Assembly: GCA_947487205.1 (NCBI GenBank)
Contig: CANKVU010000001.1
Location: 372,001 to 436,000, forward strand
Reading direction: 5' to 3'
DNA length: 64,000 bases
From: an uncultured Paracoccaceae bacterium
GTDB lineage: Bacteria > Pseudomonadota > Alphaproteobacteria > Rhodobacterales > Rhodobacteraceae
Both the position numbers and the translations under genes were made by a program. Position 1 is the stretch's first letter. Each line of letters begins with the position of its first letter. This document shows, in pieces, positions 35,645 through 50,457 of the stretch. Below the pieces are notes generated by a model. That model was not told the DNA's origin. It saw only the letters and a list, made by a program, of their open reading frames with translations, and did no database searches.

Positions 35645-35967
35645 GCCGCAGCCTCCGCTCCGCCGGTGCCCGTGGCCCGCGTCTCCTCCGAGAACGAGAA
35701 CTCGCAGAGCTCCATGAATTCCAGGTCCCCGGTCAGCCGGGTCCAGAGCCGCTCCAGCCCGGTCGCCCGCGTGATCGTCGCGGTGCGCCGCTCGCGCACG
35801 CTCTCCCCCCAGGGCGCCATCACCGGCGCCCCGTGCACCTCGACCGTGTCTCCGGGGTGGATCACCGACCCGTCGTCCAGGCGGACATGGGCCGACAATT
35901 CCTCGAACTTGTGGACGACCTCGACCGTGCAGGGCGCAGTCTCCGTCTGCCTCGTGAACAAACCCAT
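35641..35967 (-). CDS. bciE: Small protein translationally coupled to AcsF, probable BciE
   Basis: 108 residues, soluble, no signal or membrane helix. Features: EVVHKFEELSAHVRLDDG, then IHPGDTVEVHGAPV, a basic TATITRATGLERLW segment and an acidic LEFMELCEFSF end. In alphaproteobacteria the oxygen-dependent cyclase needs the small partner BciE, encoded immediately upstream of acsF; that is established for Rhodobacter sphaeroides. Position, size and overlap with acsF fit this, but I assign it mainly from context. The ATG at 35967 has a very good Shine-Dalgarno sequence (GGAGGGAA). The frame is open further upstream without meaning. Confidence 0.75.
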   Translation of the reverse strand: MGLFTRQTETAPCTVEVVHKFEELSAHVRLDDGSVIHPGDTVEVHGAPVMAPWGESVRERRTATITRATGLERLWTRLTGDLEFMELCEFSFSEETRATGTGGAEAAA

Positions 35968-35996
35968 TTCTTCGTTCCCTCCTGTTGGTCCGAGCT

Positions 35997-36470
35997 TCAC
36001 TCGAACAGGGCCTCCCAGTGCCGGGCGTTGCCGGCCCCGAAGGAGGTCATCTCGGCCGACCACCCCGTTGCCGGATCGGTCAGGACCAGGCGCCCGTTGG
36101 CGAGACGGGCGAGCGTCACGGGGGGATTCCCCGCGATCTTGTGGACGACCCTCTGGCGGCGGAGCGCATCGCCCACCACCGCGATGAAGGCGCCGTTGTC
36201 GGTATCGAGCAGGATCTCCCCGCCCGTCGTGGTGGCCCGCGCCGCCACGCTGTCACTCTCCAGGACGAAGGTGCGGCTGTCGAGCACCGGCGCGGCCTGC
36301 GGCACGCCGACCAATGGCCGCCCCGTGAACGACGCGTAGCTGGCCAGCATCAGCGCCCCGAGCGCCAGGACGCCCATGGCGATGAGCAGCTTCCTGGGAA
36401 TCATCTCCCGGTCGCGCACCTGCATCTCGCGCCGCTCGGCGTCGAAGTAGAGCCCGGTTCCTCGTGCCAT
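35997..36470 (-). CDS. puhC: Photosynthetic complex assembly protein PuhC
   Basis: 157 residues with one membrane helix near the N-terminus (about 28-45, KLLIAMGVLALGALMLASYA) and a periplasmic domain containing the typical FVLESDSVAARA-type segment. PuhC reorganises the reaction-centre/light-harvesting core during assembly. I chose ATG 36470, which has GGGAGGG spaced 6 bases away; a GTG two codons earlier is alternative. It lies between puhB and bciE with gaps of 18 and 29 bases. Confidence 0.9.
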   Translation of the reverse strand: MARGTGLYFDAERREMQVRDREMIPRKLLIAMGVLALGALMLASYASFTGRPLVGVPQAAPVLDSRTFVLESDSVAARATTTGGEILLDTDNGAFIAVVGDALRRQRVVHKIAGNPPVTLARLANGRLVLTDPATGWSAEMTSFGAGNARHWEALFE

Positions 36471-36488
36471 CGTCACCCTCCCTTCGTG

Positions 36489-37118
36489 CTATTCCGCCGC
36501 CAGGACGGCGACATGCGGCGTCAGGCGCCGCGCCTCGACCGCATCGGCCAGGATCGCCGCGACCCGCTCGGGGTCGGGGATGCAGCGCAGCGCCGGCTTG
36601 GGCTGGCGCAGGTGCCAGGGGCGGACATGGGGCCAGAGCACCGCATAGCTCAGCCGCGTCTCCTCCACCGGGGTCAGCGCGATCGTCCCGGTCCCGCCCG
36701 GCGACGCGCCCAGGTCGGCCGACGCGATGCGCTGGAACGGCAGGTTCAGCGTCAGCGTCAGCGCCGCCCCGATCCGCATCGCCACCCGCGCCGTCGTGAT
36801 CGTGTAGACGGTGTTGCGCGCCTGCACCCAGGCCAGCAGCCACAGCAGCCCGCAGGCCGCCGCGCCCAGCCCCAGGAACGGCACCGCATAGGGCAGCGCC
36901 GCCGCCCAGCCCATGTCGGCCGCGAGCGAGCCCACCCGCCACAGGCTCAGCAGCGCGAAATATCCCGCCACCCAGGTCAGGTTCAGCGACGCCCGCGCCA
37001 GCGCCAGGCTCCGCGGCCGGCCCTGCCACAGGATCGTCTCGCCGCGCGGCAGGGCCTCGGGCAGGCCCGCAACGGGTTCTATGGTGATGTCCGGCTCGTC
37101 GCGGTAATCCCGGGGCAT
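36489..37118 (-). CDS. puhB: Photosynthetic complex assembly protein PuhB
   Basis: 209-residue membrane protein, PH-domain-like (bPH2) fold. It begins with the family-typical PRDYRDEPDITIEPVAGLPEALPRGETILWQGRP segment. Two to three membrane helices fall between residues ~45 and 105, followed by a cytoplasmic domain with TARVAMRIG and LPFQRIASADL. PuhB is a reaction-centre assembly factor. The ATG at 37118 has GAGGAGG upstream. It follows puhA by 11 bases. Confidence 0.93.
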   Translation of the reverse strand: MPRDYRDEPDITIEPVAGLPEALPRGETILWQGRPRSLALARASLNLTWVAGYFALLSLWRVGSLAADMGWAAALPYAVPFLGLGAAACGLLWLLAWVQARNTVYTITTARVAMRIGAALTLTLNLPFQRIASADLGASPGGTGTIALTPVEETRLSYAVLWPHVRPWHLRQPKPALRCIPDPERVAAILADAVEARRLTPHVAVLAAE

Positions 37119-37129
37119 GGCAGGCCTCC

Positions 37130-37882
37130 TCAGCGGCAGTAAAGCTCGCCACCGCCATAGAAGGCGACGATCTTCTCTTCTTCCAGAAGCGTGATGCGGT
37201 CGGTCGCGGCGGTCTTGGGGACCTGCGCCATCCGCGCGGTGTCGAGCGTGCGGATATCGACATACCGCGACCGCACCCGCACCAGCTGCATCGGCGCCAG
37301 GCACCGCCCGCCCGCCTCCAGCTCGATCTCGAGGTAACGGATCATCTGCTCGGGCACGTCGATCCAGAGGTCCACGACCTGGCCCACCACCAGGTCGTCG
37401 TTGCACACGACCGGCATGCCGCGCGGATCGCGTCCCGCCGACACGAAGAAGTGCTCGTGCGCCGACATCGGCTGGATCTTGGGGTGGCCGTCCCCGGCCA
37501 GCTCCACGGTGTCCGAGCGCGGCACCCACGAGGCGGGGCCGACGCCGTCGAGCATCGGGTCGCCGATCGGCTTGTGCGGGAAGCCCTCCGACAGGGCCGT
37601 GCGCGCCAGCGCCAGGTCATGACGCCGGTGCGCCTCCTCGTTCTCGACCGAGGGGACGACCACGTCCGGCTTGTCGAAGGGCATCTTGAACACCTTCGGG
37701 GCGGGCACCGGGAACAGGCCCTGGTTCGGCGCGATCGTTCCGTCCTCCTTCTCGAGCGGATAGCCCTCGCGCATGTTCTCCGTCTGCAGGTAATAGATCA
37801 GAAGCGCGAAGAAGACCCAGAAGCTCCAGATCGCGATCAGAGCCAGGTCGATATGTCCGTCGAACAGTCCGACACCTTCCAT
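37130..37882 (-). CDS. puhA: Photosynthetic reaction centre H subunit PuhA
   Basis: 250-residue subunit that caps the reaction centre on the cytoplasmic side and carries proton routes to the quinone QB. One N-terminal membrane helix (about 12-32, IDLALIAIWSFWVFFALLIYYL) is followed by the conserved MREGYPLE sequence and a beta-rich cytoplasmic domain with the VVGQVVDLWIDVPEQMIRYLE segment. The ATG at 37882 was chosen because of AAGGAGG upstream. An 11-codon longer reading exists, but it begins in the intergenic sequence. No puf genes are in the window. Confidence 0.97.
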   Translation of the reverse strand: MEGVGLFDGHIDLALIAIWSFWVFFALLIYYLQTENMREGYPLEKEDGTIAPNQGLFPVPAPKVFKMPFDKPDVVVPSVENEEAHRRHDLALARTALSEGFPHKPIGDPMLDGVGPASWVPRSDTVELAGDGHPKIQPMSAHEHFFVSAGRDPRGMPVVCNDDLVVGQVVDLWIDVPEQMIRYLEIELEAGGRCLAPMQLVRVRSRYVDIRTLDTARMAQVPKTAATDRITLLEEEKIVAFYGGGELYCR

Positions 37883-37895
37883 GATGCCCTCCTTC

Positions 37896-39323
37896 TCAGG
37901 TTGGGAAGTCGGCAAGACCGATCTTGCCGCCCTCCGGGTTCTCCCGAACCGGGTTGACGAATGACAGCCGCACCAGCGGCCCCAGGACCGCCAGCGTGAC
38001 GAAGAGAAGCACGATCTCGACGTGATAGACCGTCGTGTAGCCGATCGCGGGCGTGTCGAGCGTCGCGCCCAGCGCGCCTTTTGCGGCCAGCGCCCGCGTG
38101 CCGTCGGCCAGCACCCCGCCCAGCGCGATCGACAGGCCCGCCGCGGTGGCCTGCGCCGCCCCCCAGGCCCCGAGCGCGAGCCCCTGCCCCGCCACGCCCC
38201 GCGCCGGCAGCGTCATCGCCGCCGTCAGCGTCGCCACCGAGAAGAGGCCGCCGCCCAGCCCGATCCCGACCGCACCGGCGAAGAAGAGCGGCGGCGCCGC
38301 CATCGGCGCGGCGAAGACCACCGCCGAGAAGGCCGCGACGCCCACCAGGATGCCCCGCGCCGCCATGCGGAACGGATCGAGCCCGCCCGACAGCCACCGC
38401 GCCGCCAGCGCGAAGCCGAGGAGCGCGCCCCCGGCCCAGAGCGCCGACAGCCACGTGGTCGCCGCGACCGACAGCCCCAGGATCTCGCCGCCATAGGGTT
38501 CCAGCAGCACGTCCTGCATGTTGAAGCCCATCGTGCCGACGAAGACCACGGCCAGCAGCCGCCCGGCATCGCCGCCCCGCGCGAAATCGCCCCAGGCCTC
38601 GGCGAAGCCGGGCCGCGCGCGGTCCCGATCCGCCCGGCTCATGGGCCGGACGCGCTCCTGCTTCCAGAGCGCCACCACGTTGAGCAGAAGCGTCGCCAGC
38701 GCCGCGCCCTGCACCACCCGGATCAGCCTCAGCGGCGTGAAATCCGACAGCAGCGTGCCGATCACCACCGCCGACACCGCCATGCCCAGCAGGAACATCA
38801 CGTAGAGCAGCGCCACCACGCGCGGCCGCGTCGCGTCGGTGGCGCGGTCGGCGGCCAGGGCGAGGCCCGCGGTCTGCGTCATGTGCAGGCCCAGGCCGGT
38901 CATCAGGAAGGCCGCGCCCGCCAGCGCCGCGCCCGCATGGGGCACGTGATGCACGGTGTCGCCCCCCAGCACCAGGAGCGCGAAGGGCATCAGCGCCAGA
39001 CCCCCCATCTGCCACAGCGATCCGAACCACAGATAGGGAATGCGCTTCCAGCCGATGGCGCTGCGATGGGTGTCCGAGCGGTGCCCCAGAAGCGCCCGGA
39101 ACGGGGCGACGAGCACCGGCAGGGCGATCATCGCCGCGACCAGCATCGCGCCCAGGCCCAGCTCCACGATCATCACCCGGTTCAGCGTGCCGAGCAGCAG
39201 GACCGTCGCCATGCCCACCGACACCTGGAACAGCGACAGGCGCAAAAGCTGCCCCATCGGCAAGTTTTCCGAGGCGGCGTCCGCGAAGGGCATGAATTTC
39301 AGGGGCAGGCGCGCGATGCTCAC
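37896..39323 (-). CDS. lhaA: Light-harvesting complex I assembly protein LhaA
   Basis: 475-residue membrane protein of the PucC/LhaA branch of the major facilitator superfamily, with about twelve predicted helices. It is required for LH1 assembly and probably handles pigment delivery. Conserved segments are SIARLPLKFMPFADAASENLP at the N-terminus, LGHRSDTHRSAIGWKRIPY (about residue 85) and LLEPYGGEILGLSV (about 275). The start GTG overlaps the bchM stop (GTGA). Followed by puhA after 13 bases. Confidence 0.95.
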   Translation of the reverse strand: MSIARLPLKFMPFADAASENLPMGQLLRLSLFQVSVGMATVLLLGTLNRVMIVELGLGAMLVAAMIALPVLVAPFRALLGHRSDTHRSAIGWKRIPYLWFGSLWQMGGLALMPFALLVLGGDTVHHVPHAGAALAGAAFLMTGLGLHMTQTAGLALAADRATDATRPRVVALLYVMFLLGMAVSAVVIGTLLSDFTPLRLIRVVQGAALATLLLNVVALWKQERVRPMSRADRDRARPGFAEAWGDFARGGDAGRLLAVVFVGTMGFNMQDVLLEPYGGEILGLSVAATTWLSALWAGGALLGFALAARWLSGGLDPFRMAARGILVGVAAFSAVVFAAPMAAPPLFFAGAVGIGLGGGLFSVATLTAAMTLPARGVAGQGLALGAWGAAQATAAGLSIALGGVLADGTRALAAKGALGATLDTPAIGYTTVYHVEIVLLFVTLAVLGPLVRLSFVNPVRENPEGGKIGLADFPT

Positions 39324-40069
39324 GGGGCGACCTCCAGGCAGGTGGAGATGTAGAATCCCGAATGGACCCGCTCGATCTCGGCCAGGGGGCGCGCGCAGCC
39401 GGCGGCCTTGAGCGCGCGCGCCAGCCGCGCGCGGGTCTGCGGCACCATGGCGGGGGAGCGGTCGGCCTTCGGGAACAGGCGTCCGGCCCCCCACATCGCC
39501 ATCAGGAGCGGCGTGCGCGGCGCCGCGGTGAAGACGATGCGCCCGTCGGTCCGCGCGGCCAGCGCGGCCAGCGCGGCCCCGGTCTCGGGCGCGCCGTAAT
39601 AGATCAGGCTGTCCATCGCCACGACGTGGTCGAACCGGCCCCATTCGTGGGACAGCATGTCGCCCGCGTGGAATCCGACCCGGTCGGCCAGCTCGGGCGG
39701 CAGCCGCCGCCGGGCCACCTCTATCAGCGACGGCGACACGTCGACCGCCACCACGCGCGCGCCCCGCCGGGCCAGCTCCGCCGTCATCTGCCCCGCCCCG
39801 CACCCCGCGTCGAGGATCCGCGCCCCCGACAGCTCTTCGGGCAGCCGCGACAGGATCGCGCCGCGCATCCGGTCCCGTCCGGCGCGGACGGTGGCGCGGA
39901 TGCGGCTGACCGGCGCGTCCGAGGTCAGCCGCGCCCAGACCTCGGAGGCCGTGCGGTCGAAATACCGCTCCACCCGCATCCGCGTGGCCTCGTAGCTTCC
40001 GCCGACCGCGGTCCGGCCGGGATCGGGCGCATCGCCTTCGGGGGCGTGGATCGACGGCAGGGCCCCCAT
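39320..40069 (-). CDS. bchM: Mg-protoporphyrin IX O-methyltransferase BchM
   Basis: 249-residue SAM-dependent enzyme that methylates the ring C propionate of Mg-protoporphyrin IX. The SAM motif ILDAGCGAGQMTAEL lies about residues 85-100, followed by VVAVDVSPSLIEVARRR. Family features include SYEATRMRVERYFDRTASEVWARLTSD near the N-terminus and the C-terminal ERVHSGFYIST. Two bases separate it from the bchL stop, and its stop overlaps the lhaA start. No independent promoter is apparent. Confidence 0.96.
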   Translation of the reverse strand: MGALPSIHAPEGDAPDPGRTAVGGSYEATRMRVERYFDRTASEVWARLTSDAPVSRIRATVRAGRDRMRGAILSRLPEELSGARILDAGCGAGQMTAELARRGARVVAVDVSPSLIEVARRRLPPELADRVGFHAGDMLSHEWGRFDHVVAMDSLIYYGAPETGAALAALAARTDGRIVFTAAPRTPLLMAMWGAGRLFPKADRSPAMVPQTRARLARALKAAGCARPLAEIERVHSGFYISTCLEVAP

Positions 40070-40071
40070 GC

Positions 40072-44591
<4,520 letters not shown>

Positions 44592-44602
<11 letters not shown>

Positions 44603-46151
44603 AATGGGCCTTCGCCTCGTAGAGGGTGTCGACGCCGATCTCCCGGAGCCCCCGCTCGGCGGCATAGGCCTCGGTGTTCCGCCGGGCCTTACCGCGCACG
44701 AAGAAGGGCACCTTTCTCAGCTCCCGTTCCGCCGCCTCCAGCCAGACGGCGACATCCGCCCCGCCCGTCACCCTTTCGGAAATACCCTGGGGGGGCGCGT
44801 CAGCGCGGGGGGCGACGCCCCCCTCCCGCGCCGGCTGCCGGGCGGTTCCGCCATGATGCGAGGGGCCGGCCGCGTCCGAGAACTCGAAATCCTCGCGGAA
44901 CATGTGCAGAAGGTGCTCCTCCAGCCCCATGACCAGCGGGTGGACCAGCGTGTCGAACAGGACGTTGGCGCCCTCGAAGCCCATGACGGGGGAATAGCGC
45001 GCGGGATAATCCTGCACGTGGACGGGGGCCGAGATCACGGCGCAGGGGATGCCCAGGCGCTTGCCGATATGGCGCTCCATCTGGGTGCCCATGATCATCT
45101 CGGGCGCCGTGGCCTCGATGGCCTGCTCGACCTCCAGGTAATCCTCGGTCACCAGCGCCTCGACGCCGTATTCCTTCGCCGCCTTCCGCAGCGGGCGGGC
45201 GAATTCGCGGTTGTAGCAGCCCATCCCGGCCACCTCGAAGCCCATCTCGTCGCGCGCCACGCGGGCCATCGCCATGACATGGGTCGCGTCCCCGAAGAGG
45301 AAGACGCGCTTGCCGGTCAGGTAGGTCGAATCGACCGAGGCCGCGTACCAGGGCAGCCTCAGCCCCGCCTCCGAGGGCGCGACCGCTCCGGGGGCGAGGT
45401 CCATGACCTCGGCCACGAAGTCCCGCGTCGCGCCGACGCCGATCGGCACCACCCTGGTGAAGGGCTGGTCCAGCTCCTTCTCGCACCAGCGCGCGGCGGC
45501 CTCGCCCGTCTCGGGATAGAGGAGCACGTTGAAATGCGCCTGCCCCATCCGCGCGATGTCGGCGGGGGTCGCGTCCTTCGGCGCGGCGACGTTCACCTCC
45601 ACGCCCATGTCCGCGAGGAGCGAGGTGATCTCGGCCACGTCGTCGCGGTGGCGGAAGCCCAGCGCCGTGGCGCCCAGGATGTTGCAGGTCGGGCGCGCCG
45701 TGCGCGCCATCGGCACGGCCAGCCGGCGGACGATCTGGTAGAAGGTCTCGTCGGCGCCGAAATTCTCCTTCCGCTGGTAGGAGGGCAGCTCCAGCGGGAT
45801 CACGGGGATGTCGAGGCCCAGCGCCGCGGCCATGCCCGCGGGATCGTCCTGGATCAGCTCGGCGGTGCAGGAGGCGCCGACGATGATCGCCTGGGGGTCG
45901 AAGCGCGCCACCGCGTCCTCGCAGGCCCGGCGGAACAGGTTCGCGGTGTCGCTGCTCAGGTCCTGCGCCTGGAAGGTCGTGTAGGTCACCGGCGGGCGGT
46001 GGTCGCGCCGCTCGATCATCGTGAACAGCAGGTCGGCATAGGTGTCGCCCTGCGGCGCGTGAAGGACGTAATGCAGGCCCTTCATGCCCGTGGCGACCCG
46101 CATCGCGCCCACATGGGGCGGCCCCTCGTAGGTCCAGACCGAGAGCTTCAT
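44592..46151 (-). CDS. bchB: Light-independent protochlorophyllide reductase subunit BchB
   Basis: 519-residue NifK-like subunit that forms with BchN the catalytic tetramer reducing ring D. The conserved Cys of [13 protein letters not shown] (about residue 95) helps hold the 4Fe-4S cluster. [17 protein letters not shown] and [21 protein letters not shown] are family hallmarks. Residues ~443-461, in the linker before the C-terminal domain ([21 protein letters not shown]), are encoded by a REP-like palindrome that also occurs before the gene. The start ATG is the family one. The C-terminus overlaps the start of bchH. Confidence 0.97.
44768..44824 (-). repeat. REP-like element translated within bchB
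   Basis: Read on the minus strand: a GGGGGGCG-T-CGCCCCCC hairpin, a second small palindrome, then CCCAGGGTATTTCCGAAAGGGTGA. The order and the GGGTATTT core match the intergenic copy at 46160-46212. It is open in the bchB frame and is translated as about 19 residues of linker. Confidence 0.65.
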
Positions 46152-46159
46152 GGCCGGCC

Positions 46160-46212
46160 CCGGGGGCGGCGCGCCCCCGGACCCCCGCGGGGTATTTGGA
46201 AAAGGATGAAGG
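46160..46212 (+). repeat. REP-like element between bchN and bchB
   Basis: A GGGGGCG / CGCCCCC hairpin is followed by CCCCCGCGGGGTATTTGGAA and AAGGATGAAG. Repeats of this form (GC hairpin, then a GTATTT core and a purine-rich tail) are, as I recall, scattered between genes of Rhodobacteraceae. It fills nearly all of the 67-base gap between bchN and bchB. Confidence 0.65.
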
Positions 46213-46218
46213 ACCGGA

Positions 46219-48038
<1,820 letters not shown>

Positions 48039-48074
48039 TTTGGATCTGACAGCGGCGCGGCCTCCGGCCCCGCG

Positions 48075-48092
48075 TGTCACTTTTCGTTGACA
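48075..48092. promoter_or_regulatory. PpsR/CrtJ box 2, bchF-ppaA region
   Basis: A second perfect TGT-N12-ACA box. Its right half is the perfect -35 sequence TTGACA (48087-48092) for rightward ppaA transcription, with GAACAT (48111-48116) as a weak -10 at an 18-base gap. This suggests that ppaA-ppsR is itself under PpsR control. Confidence 0.85.
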
Positions 48093-48181
48093 GGACGGGC
48101 GCAGCGGGACGAACATGCCGTCCGGGCGCCGCCCTGCGCGCCTCCACCGATGCCGGACCAGACCTGACCCGGGGAGCCGCG

Positions 48182-48952
48182 ATGTACCGATCCCGCAAGT
48201 CCGATACCGGACCGGTCCTGCCCGCCCGCGATCCGGTGCGGGTAACCAGCCTCGCCTCCCGCGCGCTCGACGTGCTGGCCGCCACCCGCCGGGGCGGCCA
48301 TCCCGGACCGGCCGAGGACTGGGTCGGGGCCCTCCTGGCCTGCGTGACCGGCGCGGATGCCGACGCGCGCACCCGCCTGACGGGGCGGATGCGCGCCGCG
48401 GGCATCCCCGCCGAGGATATCGTCGACCTCTACATCCCCGCCGTCGCGCGGCGCCTGGGCGAGGCGTGGTGCGACGACCGGATGAGCTTCGCCGACGTGA
48501 GCATCGGCTCGGCACGCCTGCAGGCGATGCTGCGCGACGAGCGCGTGGCGCGCGCCCGCGACCCGGTCGAATGGGCCGGCGCGCTGATGGTACTGGTTTT
48601 GGCCGACCCGCATCATACATTGGGAGCAACGGTGCTGACCGCGCAATTGCGGCGGGCCGGCGCCTCGGTCCGCCTGATCCTGGGGCGGTCGGCCGCCGAT
48701 ATCGACCGGATCGTGGCGGAGGGCGATTACGACGCCGTCCTCGTCTCGGTCGCGCGGGCCGACGATTTCAGCGCCGCCGCCGCCGAGATCGCGCGGCTGC
48801 GGACTTTGACGAAAGGACAGATCCCCCTTGTCGTGGGGGGTGGTATCATGGAACTCGGCGCGACGAGCGCGCGGCGCGCGACCGGGGCGGACCATGCCAC
48901 CGCCGATCCGCGCGAGGCGATGGAACGGATCGGAGAATGGACATCGAGATGA
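48182..48952 (+). CDS. ppaA: Cobalamin-binding photosynthesis regulator PpaA/AerR
   Basis: 256-residue antirepressor that modulates PpsR/CrtJ. After a low-complexity N-terminus, a helical B12-binding cap domain (about 60-135, with GEAWCDDRMSFADVSIGSARLQ) leads to a Rossmann-like B12-binding domain. That domain has DPHHTLGATVL (candidate His ligand about residue 143) and the later VVGGGIME segment. In related bacteria the bound hydroxocobalamin makes it light-responsive. The ATG at 48182 has GGGAG upstream. It lies 34 bases before ppsR and is divergent from bchF. Confidence 0.92.
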   Translation: MYRSRKSDTGPVLPARDPVRVTSLASRALDVLAATRRGGHPGPAEDWVGALLACVTGADADARTRLTGRMRAAGIPAEDIVDLYIPAVARRLGEAWCDDRMSFADVSIGSARLQAMLRDERVARARDPVEWAGALMVLVLADPHHTLGATVLTAQLRRAGASVRLILGRSAADIDRIVAEGDYDAVLVSVARADDFSAAAAEIARLRTLTKGQIPLVVGGGIMELGATSARRATGADHATADPREAMERIGEWTSR

Positions 48953-48986
48953 CGCGGACGGGACACGGCGCGGGGGCGCGCGGGCG

Positions 48987-50396
48987 ATGACGAGCCGCGC
49001 CACCCGCTACTGGTCGAGCGGCGCGGTGCCGCTGATCGGGCCCGACGTGCTGGGCGGCATCCTCGCCCAGGCTGCGGACCTGTCCGTGGTCATCACCGAC
49101 ATGGGAGAGGTCCTGTCGGTGCTCGTCAACCCCGACCACCCCACCTTCGGACGGCTGGACGAGTGGGTGGGGCGCGACGTGCGCAACGTGCTGACCAGCG
49201 AGAGCGTCGAGAAGTTCGACCGCCACCTGATCGCCATCAACGCCGGCGCCGCCGGGCGCCGCGGGATCGAGCTGAACCACGTCGAGACGAAGGGGCTCGG
49301 CTTCCCGATCTCCTACAGCTTCCATCCGATCGGCCCGGACGGCGCCATCCTGATGCTCGGGCGCGACCTGCGCCCCGTGGCGCAGATGCAGCAGCAGCTG
49401 GTCGAGGCGCAGATGGCGCTGGAGCGCGACTACGAGAACCAGCGCGAGGTCTCCACCCGGATGGGCGCATTGATGGAGACGACGCGGGACGCGGTCGTCT
49501 TCGTCAACGCCAATACGGGGCGGATCGCGTCGCTGAACGGCCGCGCCGCGCAGATCCTCGGCGCGACCATGGACGAGGTGCAGGGCACCTCTTTCTCCGC
49601 CTGGCTGCGGGAGGGAGACGGCCCGCTCGACCTCGCCCGCCTGGCGGCCGACGCGCGCGGCGACGCCGCCGCGCCGCTCCGGGCGACGGTGACGGGCAGC
49701 GCGCGGTCGGTCGTCCTTCACGCCACGCAGTTCCGCGCCGCCGGCGAGCGGGTGCTCCTGTGCCGGCTCGACCGCGGCGCCGCGCCGGCGGAGCCCGCGG
49801 GGGCCCCCGGGCAGCGCCTCGCCCGCTTCTTCGAGCGGTCCGCCGACGCGCTCGTCTTCACCGACCGGGCCGGGCATCTGCTGGCGGCCAACGACGCCTT
49901 CCTCGACCTCGTCGGCCGCGACGACGCCGCCGCGCTCAGGGGCATGTCGCTGGGCGATTTCCTCGCCCGGGGCAGCGTCGACCTGAAGGTTCTGACCGAG
50001 AACGCGGTCCGCAACGGCCAGATGAAGCTCTACGCCACGCGGATCCTGGCGGAGTTCGCGGGCGACGTGCCCGTGGAGATCTCGGTCGCCTATCTCGACG
50101 ATCCGGCGGCCCCGGCGCTGGGCTTCTCGATCCGCGATGTCAGCCGGGCCGAGGGGATGCGCGGCCCGGCGGGATCGGCGCTCGAGGACATGCGCCCGAC
50201 CCGCGACCTCGTCGGCGCCGCCACCCTGCGCGAGATCGTCGCCGAGACCACCGAGGTGGTCGAGAAGATGTGCATCGAGACGGCGCTCGAACTGACCGCC
50301 AACAACCGCATGGCCGCGGCCGAGATGCTGGGACTGTCGCGGCAGAGCCTCTACGTCAAGTTGCGCAAGTATGGGCTCCTCGCGCGCGAGGATTGA
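48987..50396 (+). CDS. ppsR: Transcriptional repressor PpsR (CrtJ)
   Basis: 469-residue redox- and light-responsive repressor of photosynthesis genes. It has an N-terminal domain, two PAS domains (about 155-265 and 280-390) and a C-terminal Fis-type helix-turn-helix (TANNRMAAAEMLGLSRQSLYVKLRKYGL). The two cysteines important in Rhodobacter PpsR appear conserved: Cys259 in LLCRLD and Cys429 in EKMCIETALELT. Redox control is therefore plausible. Its predicted targets in this window are the four TGT-N12-ACA boxes. The ATG at 48987 has only a weak Shine-Dalgarno sequence. Confidence 0.96.
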   Translation: MTSRATRYWSSGAVPLIGPDVLGGILAQAADLSVVITDMGEVLSVLVNPDHPTFGRLDEWVGRDVRNVLTSESVEKFDRHLIAINAGAAGRRGIELNHVETKGLGFPISYSFHPIGPDGAILMLGRDLRPVAQMQQQLVEAQMALERDYENQREVSTRMGALMETTRDAVVFVNANTGRIASLNGRAAQILGATMDEVQGTSFSAWLREGDGPLDLARLAADARGDAAAPLRATVTGSARSVVLHATQFRAAGERVLLCRLDRGAAPAEPAGAPGQRLARFFERSADALVFTDRAGHLLAANDAFLDLVGRDDAAALRGMSLGDFLARGSVDLKVLTENAVRNGQMKLYATRILAEFAGDVPVEISVAYLDDPAAPALGFSIRDVSRAEGMRGPAGSALEDMRPTRDLVGAATLREIVAETTEVVEKMCIETALELTANNRMAAAEMLGLSRQSLYVKLRKYGLLARED

Positions 50397-50457
50397 TCTG
50401 GACGGGCCGGCGGCGCGCCCCACCTGTCGTCTCCGACCCACGCGACGGAGATCCCCC

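Noticed and set aside
48074-48181. A longer PpaA starting at a GTG at 48074
   Set aside because: That codon lies within the PpsR box, lacks a ribosome binding site, and the extra residues are unlike the family; ATG 48182 has GGGAG.
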